DNA of 64,000 nucleotides, taken from the NCBI GenBank assembly GCA_964488025.1, contig CAZATJ010000002.1, positions 1 through 64,000 on the forward strand, in the 5' to 3' direction. The stretch's first letter is position 1, and every line of letters begins with the position of its first letter. Source of the stretch: UBA1568 sp964488025. GTDB lineage: Bacteria > Patescibacteriota > Minisyncoccia > Moranbacterales > UBA1568. The notes beneath the pieces were generated by a model that searched no databases, was not told where the DNA came from, and worked only from the letters and a program-made list of their open reading frames with translations. Positions 51,612-60,495 of the stretch are shown here, piece by piece. Position numbers and translations under genes: made by a program.

Positions 51612-51896
51612 ATGAACTTGAAAGCCGTCAAAAAAAATAGTATTCTCTCGGCCCAGCAGTTTGATCATCTAGTCGCCTATACAGGCGCCTATGATGTGTC
51701 TGTTGTAACGGTCATCGAGAAACTCACTGAAATGCGTGCGGTGGTATGTGCAAGCATCGGTAGCGTTTCTACGGCTATCGAAATGGACGGTATCGATGAA
51801 TGTACCAGCGCATACGACAAGCTAATACAGGCCTTGAAGAACAAGGAAGTTTCAGCACAGGACTTGGCAACGCTCAAGACCTTACTACAAAACTAA
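51612..51896 (+). CDS. Small orphan protein, unknown
   Basis: 94 residues, mostly helical, with no membrane segment. No family is recognised. It lies 16 bases after the EamA gene with a strong SD (GGAGG) 7 bases before the ATG, and a terminator follows at once. The pairing with the transporter suggests a related role, by position only. Confidence 0.6.
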   Translation: MNLKAVKKNSILSAQQFDHLVAYTGAYDVSVVTVIEKLTEMRAVVCASIGSVSTAIEMDGIDECTSAYDKLIQALKNKEVSAQDLATLKTLLQN

Positions 51897-51920
51897 TCTT
51901 TCACGTCGATGCTTGTATTG

Positions 51921-51963
51921 AACTGGGTTCCAACTGTTAAGTATTGGACCCAGCTTTTTTTTT
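51921..51963 (+). terminator. Rho-independent terminator
   Basis: CTGGGT-t-CCAA pairs with TTGGACCCAG (ten pairs, one bulge), followed by nine Ts. Confidence 0.9.
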
Positions 51964-51981
51964 ACTTAAATATTGCTGTGA

Positions 51982-51987
51982 TATACT
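51982..51987 (+). promoter_or_regulatory. -10 box TATACT for a near-leaderless GT4 transcript
   Basis: TATACT lies 9 bases before ATG 51997, so the start point would fall at about the ATG. No clear -35 is seen; the terminator T-run covers that place. Confidence 0.45.
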
Positions 51988-51996
51988 GAAAACACT

Positions 51997-53127
51997 ATGA
52001 ACATCGGTATCAATGCTTCATTTTTACGGAAGCCTGGCACGGGGATTGGTCAGGTAACTTTCAGTTTTTTGGAAAAATTGAAAGAGCTTCCGACGTCTGA
52101 TGAGTTCTTCATCTATACGGAAGAGGAATATCCGGAAATAGGGTATCCCAAGCATTTTCATTTTAGGAACTTTCTTCCGTTTTGGAAACGGGACGATTTG
52201 ATTCGTAAGTGGCTTTGGGAGCGACAAGTAGCAAGAGAAGCGAAAAAAGACGGGTGCGATGTATTTCTCAGTCTGTACCAAACAACCACGATTTTTCCGG
52301 CGGCTTTTCATCACGTCATGGTGGTACACGATATCATTCCGAGACTTTTTCCTGAGTATCGTGGAAACATGCGCCAAAAATGGTACTGGCAGGTGGTGGA
52401 GCGGGGAATTCGTCAGGCTAACCACATTATTACCATTTCTGAGGCGACCAAGAAAGATTTGCTTGGGTTCGGTATCGTTCCCGAAAGGATAACCGTTGCG
52501 TATCCGGATACCGCTTCGATATTCAAACGGATACCTTCCAAAGAAGAAGAACAGCGAGTTTTGGAAAAATATTCTCTTAAGCCGGGCTATATCTATCATG
52601 GCGGGGGACTTGAGATTCGGAAAAATACGGCTGGACTCCTCCACGCTTATAAGCAATTAGTGGATCATAATCAGACTGTTCCGCCACTCGTTATTTCCGG
52701 AAAGATTTTTTCGGAACAAAATCCGCTCGCAACGCCAGTAAGAAAAATGGTGCGGGAACTTGGACTGGAGAAGCAAGTACAGCTTCTTGATTTCGTCCCG
52801 GAAACGGATTTGCCGACCCTCTATAAAAACGCACTCTTTTTTATTTACCCGTCTTTTTATGAGGGGTTCGGTTTACCGGTACTCGAGGCGATTTGTATGG
52901 GCACACCGGTGCTCGTTTCTGATACCTCTTCGCTTCGGGAAGTGGCGGGGGAAGCAGCGCTTTACATCGATCCGCACAGCATCGATTCCATAGCATCCGG
53001 CATGTCGCGAGTCATAGCTGATGCTTCTCTCTTGGAACCTTTGCGGAGGGCGACGCAGGGCGGACAGGAACGCTTTAGTTGGCAGAGGTTTGTAGAAGCT
53101 GTGATCCATTCTTTGAAGGAAAGATAA
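51997..53127 (+). CDS. GT4 family glycosyltransferase
   Basis: This 376-residue GT-B enzyme has NIGINASFLRKPGTGIGQVT (N-terminal acceptor loop), VHDIIPRLFPEYRGNMRQKW, VYPDTASIFKRI-like linker (AYPDTASIFKRIPS), YIYHGGGLEIRKNTAGLL and the donor region PSFYEGFGLPVLEAICMGTP with its EX7E motif. This is typical of the mannosyl/rhamnosyl GT4 group in capsule loci. It opens the third glycan block and is 4 bases from the O-antigen ligase gene. Confidence 0.93.
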   Translation: MNIGINASFLRKPGTGIGQVTFSFLEKLKELPTSDEFFIYTEEEYPEIGYPKHFHFRNFLPFWKRDDLIRKWLWERQVAREAKKDGCDVFLSLYQTTTIFPAAFHHVMVVHDIIPRLFPEYRGNMRQKWYWQVVERGIRQANHIITISEATKKDLLGFGIVPERITVAYPDTASIFKRIPSKEEEQRVLEKYSLKPGYIYHGGGLEIRKNTAGLLHAYKQLVDHNQTVPPLVISGKIFSEQNPLATPVRKMVRELGLEKQVQLLDFVPETDLPTLYKNALFFIYPSFYEGFGLPVLEAICMGTPVLVSDTSSLREVAGEAALYIDPHSIDSIASGMSRVIADASLLEPLRRATQGGQERFSWQRFVEAVIHSLKER

Positions 53128-53131
53128 GCAT

Positions 53132-54766
53132 ATGTCTCTTTTTTTCTCTCTGTTCTCTCATTTTCGTCTCAATCGGTTTCTACTTCTTCTGGGAAGCGGA
53201 ACCGCTTCGGTCGTTTTCATCATTCTCAAGAATATCGGAGCGTTACCCCTTGATAGCGTCACGTTCTTCTTTTTTTCTTTCATCCTTTTTCTTTTTTCCT
53301 TGTACCGACCCGGATGGGTCTTTCTTCTTTTCATCGGAGTTTTGCCGCTCGAAAGTGTCAACCTTGCTCCAGCGGCGTTTGGCGGGTTGATGCTGCGACC
53401 ATATCAGTGGCTGACAGGCGTGCTTCTTTTGGCAGTCGGTATTCGCTTTATTTCAGGAAGACTTCCTTTTCGGATGTTTCAACCTCGGTTTTTTGATGCG
53501 TTTCCTCTCGTGATGACTCTGGGAGCCTTTCTTGGCCTTTTTTGGGCACCGATTCCGACATTGGCTCTGAAGCAGGCTTTGGTGGTAATGTCTTTTGCCT
53601 CGGTGTATTTTTTGGGACGGATATTTCTCCGTACCCTCTATGACGTGCGCCAAACTATCCCATTTTTTCTGGTTTCGAGTAGTATCGTTTTCGGCTATGC
53701 ACTTTGGCAGAACGTGCGCTTTCTTTTTGGTCAGGTCAGCTTTCAGGTAATGGCCGGGCGGCCCAATGGTACGTTCGAAGAAGCGGATTGGTTGGGAATG
53801 TTTACTCTGCTCGCTTTTGGAGTGGCTCTGGCACTGCTTGCTCGGACGCTTCATTTCTTGAGAGAGACAACTGAAAAGACTAAGGCGGTTATTCAACTTA
53901 CCGGAACCGTTTTCTTCCTGACGCTGACCTTTGTGGTGCTGATCATTACGGTGGCTCGGAGTGCTTGGCTTGGGGCTGTCGTTCTTATGCTGGTCTTCGT
54001 TTCCGGGTTACTTTTCCGACGAGGAATTTCATCGTTCCGAAAATCTTTTCGTAAGATGTTTTCTTTCTTTTTTCTGATGACCCTTTCGTTTCTTCTTGCT
54101 TCAGGAGCGGTGTGGGGCTTTCACCTGAGTCCGTTTCAGTTTCTGAATCGTATCCAAAGTACGGGAAGTGGCTGGCAAAAAATAACCGTTTCCTGTTTCA
54201 GTGCTGATACGGCATTGCCGCAAAAACTGAGCGATATGTCAGAGCTCGCGCTGAATGGTTGTCGGCACATTCTTTTGGAAGAAATCGGACAAGAAGAACG
54301 GGCAGGAAGATTCGTTCAGGAAGTCTATCGTCCCGATCCTAACGTTTCGATTCGGCAGGAGATTTATGGGAAGGTATGGAGCATTGGGAAAAAACATCCT
54401 TTTGCCGGTATCGGTTTTGGAAGCATTTCTTCATTTCTGGGAACCGATGAGCGTGGAATGGGTCTCAATGCGAGTAATATCTTTTTTGAGGTGTGGCTCG
54501 GTAGCGGCCTGATGGGACTGCTTGCCTTGAGCATCTTTCTCTGTCTTCTGGTGTTCCGATCTTGGCAGTGGTATCGTGAAGCGACAGAGGTCTTGGAGTA
54601 TCAGTTCGCCCTATTCTTGTTGGCGACACTGTTCGGTCTCACGGTTTTCAATCTTTTTAATTCTGGTTTGTTGCTTGGGTTTTTCTTCGCTTTTCTTTCC
54701 TTCGGGGCGCTGGCGCTTGAGAGGAAGACGGGAGCTCAGTCCCGCAAAGAAGTATTCTATGAATGA
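53132..54766 (+). CDS. O-antigen ligase/polymerase family membrane protein (Wzy_C)
   Basis: 544 residues with about 12 membrane helices. The Wzy_C region includes MAGRPNGTFEEADWLGMFTL, an ITVARSAWLGAVVLMLVF helix, and HPFAGIGFGSISSFLG before the last helices. A large extracytoplasmic loop (about 340-430) is typical of polymerases and ligases. It would join lipid-linked oligosaccharides. Unlike 36914-38251 it lacks a clear H-N pair in that loop. Its stop overlaps the next GT4 gene by 8 bases. Confidence 0.82.
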   Translation: MSLFFSLFSHFRLNRFLLLLGSGTASVVFIILKNIGALPLDSVTFFFFSFILFLFSLYRPGWVFLLFIGVLPLESVNLAPAAFGGLMLRPYQWLTGVLLLAVGIRFISGRLPFRMFQPRFFDAFPLVMTLGAFLGLFWAPIPTLALKQALVVMSFASVYFLGRIFLRTLYDVRQTIPFFLVSSSIVFGYALWQNVRFLFGQVSFQVMAGRPNGTFEEADWLGMFTLLAFGVALALLARTLHFLRETTEKTKAVIQLTGTVFFLTLTFVVLIITVARSAWLGAVVLMLVFVSGLLFRRGISSFRKSFRKMFSFFFLMTLSFLLASGAVWGFHLSPFQFLNRIQSTGSGWQKITVSCFSADTALPQKLSDMSELALNGCRHILLEEIGQEERAGRFVQEVYRPDPNVSIRQEIYGKVWSIGKKHPFAGIGFGSISSFLGTDERGMGLNASNIFFEVWLGSGLMGLLALSIFLCLLVFRSWQWYREATEVLEYQFALFLLATLFGLTVFNLFNSGLLLGFFFAFLSFGALALERKTGAQSRKEVFYE

Positions 54767-55898
54767 AATACGGGCTATCGATATACGGATTCTTGGAAAA
54801 AAGCGTACCGGTGATGAGGCGGTGTTTTTCAATCTGACCAAGGAGCTTTTGGCACTTGATCAGGAGCATACCTATCTGCTTCTGACTGACGAGCGTGACC
54901 CACAGAAGATTGCCTTGCTTCAGGGGCGACTCGGATGTGTCGGACAAAAAAATGTGCGTTTCGTGCCACTTTTTGGAAAAAATCGTTTTGTCTGGAACCT
55001 TGTGACCCTGCCATGGTTTCTTCTGAAACATCGGGTTGATACCTATCATACGCAGTACATTCTTCCTTTTTTTGTCCCGAAACGTACTGCCGTGTTGCTT
55101 CACATTCATGATGTTTCTTTTCGCGCGTTCCCGTCGCTTATCGGGTGGAAAGACCGCCTCTTCCTTTCTCTATTTATTCCGCGATCACTTTCGCGAGCTG
55201 ACCGCATTCTTGTACCATCACAGTTTACGAAAGACGAAATAAAGCGCTATTACGGTACTGCTTTGGAAAAGATCGTCGTTATCCAAAATGCCTTCAGCAA
55301 GGATTTTCTCGTTCAGGAGGGAGACTTACCGGCTGTGCGGAAAAAATATGGTCTTCCGGAGCACTTTATTTTGTATGTCGGGACGCTCCAGCCCCGAAAA
55401 AATATCGCCTTCCTTGTTCGAGCTTTTGCCGAGGTAAAAAAACGTCTTCCTCGTTTTCATCTGGTGCTGGTTGGGGATCGGAAAGGACACCATTTCGACA
55501 ATGAAATAGAAAACGCCATTCGTGAGCTTGATTTGTCGGCCAGTGTCTTTTTTCCGGGATACGTCGATCAACGCGACTTGCCGACATTCATCCGTGCCTC
55601 GTCAGCTTTCGTTTTTCCGTCATTGTATGAAGGATTTGGGATCCCGCTTCTTGAGGCAATGAGTCAGGGTGTGCCAGTGGCAGCATCGGACATCCCTTGT
55701 TTCCGGGAGGTGGCTGGAGACGCGGCCCTCTACTTCAATCCTTTGAGTATTGCCTCATGTGAGGAAAAACTGTATACTCTTCTTACTGATATGAGCCTGA
55801 GAGACAACGGTATTTTCCTGGGGAGAAGCCGTCTTTCTCTTTTTTCTTGGGAAAAAAGCGCGGCATCGCTTAACTCTCTCTACGAGACGCTCGAGTAA
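54759..55898 (+). CDS. GT4 family glycosyltransferase
   Basis: 379 residues from ATG 54759; the reading frame is open much further upstream inside the preceding gene but is not protein-like there. Motifs are RAIDIRILGKKRTGDEAVFF (N-terminal strand and loop), HIHDVSFRAFPSLIGWKDRL, the linker VIQNAFSKDF, ILYVGTLQPRKNIAFLVRAF and the donor region PSLYEGFGIPLLEAMSQGVP. It is close to 51997-53127 in type. It overlaps the O-antigen ligase gene by 8 bases. Confidence 0.93.
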   Translation: MNEIRAIDIRILGKKRTGDEAVFFNLTKELLALDQEHTYLLLTDERDPQKIALLQGRLGCVGQKNVRFVPLFGKNRFVWNLVTLPWFLLKHRVDTYHTQYILPFFVPKRTAVLLHIHDVSFRAFPSLIGWKDRLFLSLFIPRSLSRADRILVPSQFTKDEIKRYYGTALEKIVVIQNAFSKDFLVQEGDLPAVRKKYGLPEHFILYVGTLQPRKNIAFLVRAFAEVKKRLPRFHLVLVGDRKGHHFDNEIENAIRELDLSASVFFPGYVDQRDLPTFIRASSAFVFPSLYEGFGIPLLEAMSQGVPVAASDIPCFREVAGDAALYFNPLSIASCEEKLYTLLTDMSLRDNGIFLGRSRLSLFSWEKSAASLNSLYETLE

Positions 55899-55919
55899 AT
55901 AAAATAAGCTTAATACTCT

Positions 55920-57140
55920 ATGGATTTCTTCCATAAAACCGACCCGGATTCCTTGGGGCAGGGGAAAACAGTCAAAAAGAGGCGTTGGCTGAGAATCGTG
56001 CTTTTTTTCTTGGCACTCATTTTTATTGGGGGCGCTGTTTTTGCCTGGAAAACAGGAATAACCCTCGATAAGGTTTCGCAGGGCAATGCCAATATTTTCA
56101 AGAGTCTGGTGAAGTCTTTGCCTGGAGTGGAAAAGACACTGAAGGGCGAAAAAGAGGGTCGGGTAAACATTCTTCTCTTGGGTATGCGTGGCGAAGGCGT
56201 TGGAGGCGGCAGTCTTTTAGCTGATACTATCATGTTGCTTTCTATCCATCCGAAAAATGGCGAGACCGACATGAGTAAGGCATCACTTATTTCCATTCCG
56301 CGCGATCTGTATGTCAAAGTACCTGGCCGTGACGAGCATCGCAAAATCAATGCGGTGTATGCTTTGGGTGAAGAACGTTCTCATGGCGGCGGCATAGAGG
56401 ATATGCGCACCATCGTTTCCGAGGTGACAGGGCTCGATATTCCCTATGGAGTCACCATCAATTTTCAGGGTTTTAAGGATTTGGTCAATGCTATCGGTGG
56501 CATCACAGTACATCTTGATCAGCCGTTTGAGGAAGGGATGCAATTTCGGGGACTGGAGAAGCGGTGTGATGGCCTCAAGTACACGATTTTTTCAGGAAAC
56601 TACGAGGAAAAGAGAATCAAGAGAAAAAACGGTACTTACTACGCCAATCCGAAGCGGTACCCGCTTTGTTTTGAAAAGATGACACCGGAAACTACGGCAG
56701 CGCTGGAGTGTGGCGGCGACTTTAAGATTCCGGCCGGGGACAATCTTCTTGATGGCGACAAGGCACTCTGTTATGCGCGGGCTCGTTATACTTCCAGCGA
56801 CTTTGATCGGGCTCGCCGTCAGCAGGAAGTCATCAAGCTCATCAAGGAAAAGTCGCTCTCTTTAGGGACACTGACTGATTTTTCCAAAGTGAGCGCCATG
56901 CTGGAGAGTTTAGGAAACAATGTCAGTACCAATTTGGAAGCCTGGGAGATGAAGCAGCTACTGGATCTCTATCAGAAAGCTGGCGATGCGGGGACGATCA
57001 ATCAGAAGGTGCTCGAAAATTCTGAGGAGGGGTTGCTCTATAATCCGCCCCAGACCAAAGAGACCGGCTATATCCTTCTTCCGATTGGGGATAATTATGA
57101 TCGTATTCATGATTTGTTCAAAAGTTCTCTCAACTATTAA
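55920..57140 (+). CDS. LytR-CpsA-Psr (LCP) family attachment protein
   Basis: 406 residues: a short basic cytoplasmic N-terminus, one transmembrane helix (about 25-45) and an exported LCP domain. LCP enzymes transfer lipid-linked glycans to peptidoglycan or surface proteins. Visible motifs are VNILLLGMRGEGVGGGSLLA, DTIMLLSIHP, SLISIPRDLYVKVPG, HRKINAVYALG and the conserved arginines in YTSSDFDRARRQQEVI. It is placed after the ligase and GT4 genes and is the likely last step of glycan attachment to the wall. Confidence 0.93.
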   Translation: MDFFHKTDPDSLGQGKTVKKRRWLRIVLFFLALIFIGGAVFAWKTGITLDKVSQGNANIFKSLVKSLPGVEKTLKGEKEGRVNILLLGMRGEGVGGGSLLADTIMLLSIHPKNGETDMSKASLISIPRDLYVKVPGRDEHRKINAVYALGEERSHGGGIEDMRTIVSEVTGLDIPYGVTINFQGFKDLVNAIGGITVHLDQPFEEGMQFRGLEKRCDGLKYTIFSGNYEEKRIKRKNGTYYANPKRYPLCFEKMTPETTAALECGGDFKIPAGDNLLDGDKALCYARARYTSSDFDRARRQQEVIKLIKEKSLSLGTLTDFSKVSAMLESLGNNVSTNLEAWEMKQLLDLYQKAGDAGTINQKVLENSEEGLLYNPPQTKETGYILLPIGDNYDRIHDLFKSSLNY

Positions 57141-57161
57141 AACTGCTGAACAATCCTGGTG

Positions 57162-57986
57162 ATGGAAACGAAAGAGCTTACTATTGCTGTCAATAGCTAT
57201 AGAAATCCAGAGATTCTCCGTCTCTGCCTTCAGTCTATACGGAAAGAGATGTCCCAGACAGCTATTGATTACGAGGTATTGGTGGCCGATAGCGCTACTG
57301 AGGAGGACACGGAAATGATGATGCGGGAAGAATTTCCGGAGATCCGTTTTTTCCCTTTTGTTTCCAATGTCGGATTCAAAACACTGGTCAACACTTCTCT
57401 TGATGAAGCTTGGGGAGAATATGTTTTTCTTATCAACAGTGATATCATACTCAGTCCCGGTGCCGTTCCGGCCATGCTTGATTATCTCAAACAACATCCC
57501 GAAGCGGGTGTTTTAGGACCAAAGCAGTTCAATTTCAACGGCACTCTTCAGCGGAGCTGTTTTCACTTTTATCGTCCGCAGACGATTCTTTATCGTCGGA
57601 CATGGCTCGGAAAACTTCCCTTTGCCAAAAAACATCTGGCCTGGTTCACCCTGGCAGATCAGGATCTTTCCGTACCGATTGCCGTAGACTGGATTATCGG
57701 TTCCGCGCTTCTGGTTTCACGAGAAAAGGCGAAACTGGTTGGACCCATGGATGACCGCTTTTTTATGTATATGGAAGATGTCGATTGGTGCCGTCGTTTT
57801 TGGGAAAAAGGATTCAAGGTGATACATTTTCCAGGTGCCTTTGTGTACCATTATCATGGGAAAGGAAGTGCTAAGGGTGGATTTTTCGGCTCACTTCTCT
57901 TTAATCGTCTTACTTGGTATCATATTGAAAGCGCGCTCAAATATTTTTGGAAGTATTATCGTGAACCATTGCCACCGGTAAGGTAA
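57162..57986 (+). CDS. GT2 glycosyltransferase (rhamnosyltransferase-like)
   Basis: 274 residues from ATG 57162 (a GTG lies just before). It has ELTIAVNSYRNPEILRLCLQ, VLVADSATEEDT, SNVGFKTLVNTSLDEA, INSDIILSPGAVPAML, and the acceptor motif VDWIIGSALLVSREKAK followed by FFMYMEDVDWCRRFWEKG, the ED-D-C-R motif of WsaF/rhamnosyltransferase-like GT2. There is no membrane helix. It is 7 bases upstream of the CtpA-type protease gene. Confidence 0.88.
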   Translation: METKELTIAVNSYRNPEILRLCLQSIRKEMSQTAIDYEVLVADSATEEDTEMMMREEFPEIRFFPFVSNVGFKTLVNTSLDEAWGEYVFLINSDIILSPGAVPAMLDYLKQHPEAGVLGPKQFNFNGTLQRSCFHFYRPQTILYRRTWLGKLPFAKKHLAWFTLADQDLSVPIAVDWIIGSALLVSREKAKLVGPMDDRFFMYMEDVDWCRRFWEKGFKVIHFPGAFVYHYHGKGSAKGGFFGSLLFNRLTWYHIESALKYFWKYYREPLPPVR

Positions 57987-57993
57987 AATAATT

Positions 57994-59274
57994 ATGTCTC
58001 TTATGACTGAAAATCAAGTAGAAGAACAGAATCGTGGACACAAACTCTTCAAACGAGCTTCCCTTTTCTTTTTCATGATATTCCTTTTTTCGGGAGTGTA
58101 CTGGTTCGGCTATTTGGAGGGGCAGGGGACGAGTAGCGAAACTTCATCGGAAGTCCTGTCTCCGGACGATGCCATTATCGTCAATAAGAAAGGTGGCGAC
58201 AGCACGATAGATTTCTCCCTCTTTTGGAAGGTTTGGGAAATCCTAAAAGACAAGTATGTCGATAAATCGAAGCTTGACGCGAAGGAGCTTTTTTATGGTG
58301 CCATAGATGGTATGCTGGCGGCAACTGGAGATCCCTATACGACGTTTTTTAGCCCCAAAGAAAATAAGGAGTTTAATGAAGATATATCAGGCACGTTTGA
58401 AGGTATTGGCGCCGAAATGGGCATGAAAGACGACATCATCACGGTCATCGCGCCGATTGAGGGAATGCCGGCAGAAAAAGCTGGAATCATGGCTGGTGAC
58501 AAGATTGTAAAAATTGATGATGTCATCTCCAGTAACTACTCTCTTGATGAGGCCGTCAAACACATACGTGGCAAAAAGGGTACTGAAGTGAAACTCACTA
58601 TTTTCCGCGAAGGCGAGGAAGAGACGCGGGATATTCTTGTCACTCGGGATGTCATCCTGGTCAAAAGCGTTCGCTTCGAGATAAAGGATGATGGTATTGC
58701 CTATATCCGGGTCACTCGTTTCGGTGATGATACCGAAACAGAATTCAAGAATGCGGTCAGGGAGACGCTTCAGAAAAAATCAAGAGGGGTAGTCATTGAT
58801 CTCCGTAATAATCCAGGAGGATTTCTCGAAACTGCTGTTAATATGGCAAGCCTGATGCTTCCTGCCGGAAAGGTGGTAGTGATAGAAGAGGATGGTTCAG
58901 GGAATCGCCGAGAGCTTACGGCGCGTGGCGGCAACATTCTTGATACTCTCCCGACGGTACTTCTCATCAATCAGGGAAGTGCCAGCGCATCGGAAATTCT
59001 TGCTGGAGCACTTCGTGATAATCGCGAAGACGTCGTCTTAGTAGGGAAAAAATCATTCGGTAAGGGATCGGTTCAGGAACTTATCTCGGTGAGCAAGGAA
59101 ACAGCAGTCAAGATTACCGTTGCTCGCTGGCTTACTCCTTCCGGAAAACAGATTCACAATGTCGGTATTTCTCCGGACGTCGAAGTCGGTCTCTCAAGCG
59201 ATGACGTGAAGGAAAAGCGCGACCCGCAGCTTGAAAAAGCCATCGAAGAAATAAAGAAGCTTTTGGCAAAATAA
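57994..59274 (+). CDS. ctpA: Carboxy-terminal processing protease, S41 family
   Basis: 426 residues: an N-terminal transmembrane/signal anchor (about residues 23-41), a PDZ domain (about 130-215; FEGIGAEMGMKDDIITVIAP, AEKAGIMAGDKIVKID) and the S41 catalytic domain. The nucleophile motif is NQGSASASEILAGAL (near 327-341) and the general-base lysine motif GKKSFGKGSVQ (near 351-361), so it is probably active. CtpA enzymes trim C-termini of exported proteins and adjust cell-wall hydrolases. ATG 58003 is an alternative start. Confidence 0.93.
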   Translation: MSLMTENQVEEQNRGHKLFKRASLFFFMIFLFSGVYWFGYLEGQGTSSETSSEVLSPDDAIIVNKKGGDSTIDFSLFWKVWEILKDKYVDKSKLDAKELFYGAIDGMLAATGDPYTTFFSPKENKEFNEDISGTFEGIGAEMGMKDDIITVIAPIEGMPAEKAGIMAGDKIVKIDDVISSNYSLDEAVKHIRGKKGTEVKLTIFREGEEETRDILVTRDVILVKSVRFEIKDDGIAYIRVTRFGDDTETEFKNAVRETLQKKSRGVVIDLRNNPGGFLETAVNMASLMLPAGKVVVIEEDGSGNRRELTARGGNILDTLPTVLLINQGSASASEILAGALRDNREDVVLVGKKSFGKGSVQELISVSKETAVKITVARWLTPSGKQIHNVGISPDVEVGLSSDDVKEKRDPQLEKAIEEIKKLLAK

Positions 59275-59288
59275 CCCATTTTTTGGAC

Positions 59289-59317
59289 TTGCTCAGTAGC
59301 CTGACACTCGCTATAAT
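59289..59317 (+). promoter_or_regulatory. Promoter TTGCTC-N17-TATAAT for groES
   Basis: The -35 (59289-59294) and a perfect -10 (59312-59317) are 17 bases apart. No CIRCE heat-shock operator is seen. Confidence 0.8.
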
Positions 59318-59353
59318 AGAAGCTGCTCGTAATCATTAAAAGACATACCTGTT

Positions 59354-59635
59354 ATGAAAAAGACACAGATACGACCGTTGGGTGAGAATATTTTGGTACA
59401 ACCTGAAAGGCCAGAACAGAAAACAGAGGCCGGAATTTACCTCCCGGAAACAGCCAAGGAAGAGCGTTCTCAGTTCGGGAAGGTAGTGGCGATAGGGGAA
59501 AGCGACAAGATTAAAGTTAAAGCTGGAGACACGGTCATTTTTCGCCTGTACGGAGGTGAAGAAATAACCGTCTTCGGTGAGAAATACCTTCTTACCAGCT
59601 ACAAGGATATCCTCGCGGTTATCAATCGGAAGTAG
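59354..59635 (+). CDS. groES: Co-chaperonin GroES
   Basis: 93 residues with the whole Cpn10 fold in order: IRPLGENILVQPERPEQKTE, then GIYLPETAKEE, the central VVAIGESDKIKVKAGDTVIF, and a C-terminal strand. The mobile loop (residues 17-35, TEAGIYLP) that binds GroEL is present. It forms a cap for the GroEL folding chamber. groEL is not adjacent: the next gene runs the opposite way, so groES stands alone here with its own promoter. Confidence 0.97.
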   Translation: MKKTQIRPLGENILVQPERPEQKTEAGIYLPETAKEERSQFGKVVAIGESDKIKVKAGDTVIFRLYGGEEITVFGEKYLLTSYKDILAVINRK

Positions 59636-59655
59636 GTGAAAAAGCTGATTTCTGT

Positions 59656-60468
59656 CTATGGTTCGAGAAGGAATATAGATTCCGGTGTCAGGTGGTTATT
59701 TCCGCTGAGCGCTTTCGCTGAGAAGATGTTGAGGTCGTAAAGTCTCACAGCGCCCCGGAAGGATACATATTCGGATTCTCCATAGACGATGACAATGGTA
59801 GCGGGAGGAATTTCTTCAAAGCGTTTTTCCAACTGATCAAGAGGGATGTTCTTTGATCCCTTGATATGTTTTTTCTGATAATTTTGTTCCGATTGAACAT
59901 CAAGCAAAAAGACGTCTTCTTGAATGTTCAAAAACTCGGATTGGGAGATGTAAGTAACCTTTGATTGGTCGATGAACGATTTCGGATCGCCGATAGAAAT
60001 CGTTTGATTGCCTCCTTTTTTCCATCCCTCGAATCCTCCTTCGAGGAGGAATATTCGTGCTGATGATTTCTGTTTGAGTGAGTTCTCCACTATTTCGAGC
60101 ATTTTTGTATCCTGAGAAGAGAAAATAACAACAACCAGCTCATCCTGTTCCGGAAGGAATGAATCGAGTGCCGAAGGTGAAAGAGAGAAGGAACGCGGGA
60201 TGTGCTCGATTTTGAAGCTTTCCTGGTCTCTGACATCAAGAAGACGTATTTTCTCCCGATTGATTATTTTTTGACGAACAGCTTCAGCGGTTATCATGGG
60301 CACTTTCCCTGTTTCTTCCTTAGCCGCCTCAGAGGAAGCTCCGTCAGAACTTTGATTTTTCAAACTATTGTTCCAGAATTTCTGGAACAGGAAAACACCT
60401 CCCACTAAGAGGATGCATATTCCGCCAATAAGGACGGCTTTCGTGTCGCTGTTTCTTTTCGAAAACAT
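59656..60468 (-). CDS. Membrane-anchored tandem rhodanese-like protein, both active-site cysteines missing
   Basis: 270 residues: an N-terminal transmembrane helix (about 11-30) and two rhodanese-like domains (about 58-155 and 172-262). The fold signatures are there: RLLDVRDQESFKIEHIPRSF and LLEGGFEGWKKGG in the first; FLLDVQSEQNYQKKHIKGSK, then NIPLDQL in the second. The catalytic loop reads IFSSQDTK (near 115-122) and VYGESEYV (near 228-235), where active enzymes have Cys. It is thus probably a non-catalytic, binding or sensing protein outside the cytoplasm. It is transcribed after fmt. Confidence 0.85.
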   Translation of the reverse strand: MFSKRNSDTKAVLIGGICILLVGGVFLFQKFWNNSLKNQSSDGASSEAAKEETGKVPMITAEAVRQKIINREKIRLLDVRDQESFKIEHIPRSFSLSPSALDSFLPEQDELVVVIFSSQDTKMLEIVENSLKQKSSARIFLLEGGFEGWKKGGNQTISIGDPKSFIDQSKVTYISQSEFLNIQEDVFLLDVQSEQNYQKKHIKGSKNIPLDQLEKRFEEIPPATIVIVYGESEYVSFRGAVRLYDLNIFSAKALSGNNHLTPESIFLLEP

Positions 60469-60495
60469 ACCCGCGCTTTTTAATGGAATAGCTCT

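Noticed and set aside
59289..59353. CIRCE-like heat-shock operator before groES
   Set aside because: Only GACACTC is present; the second inverted half needed for HrcA binding is missing.
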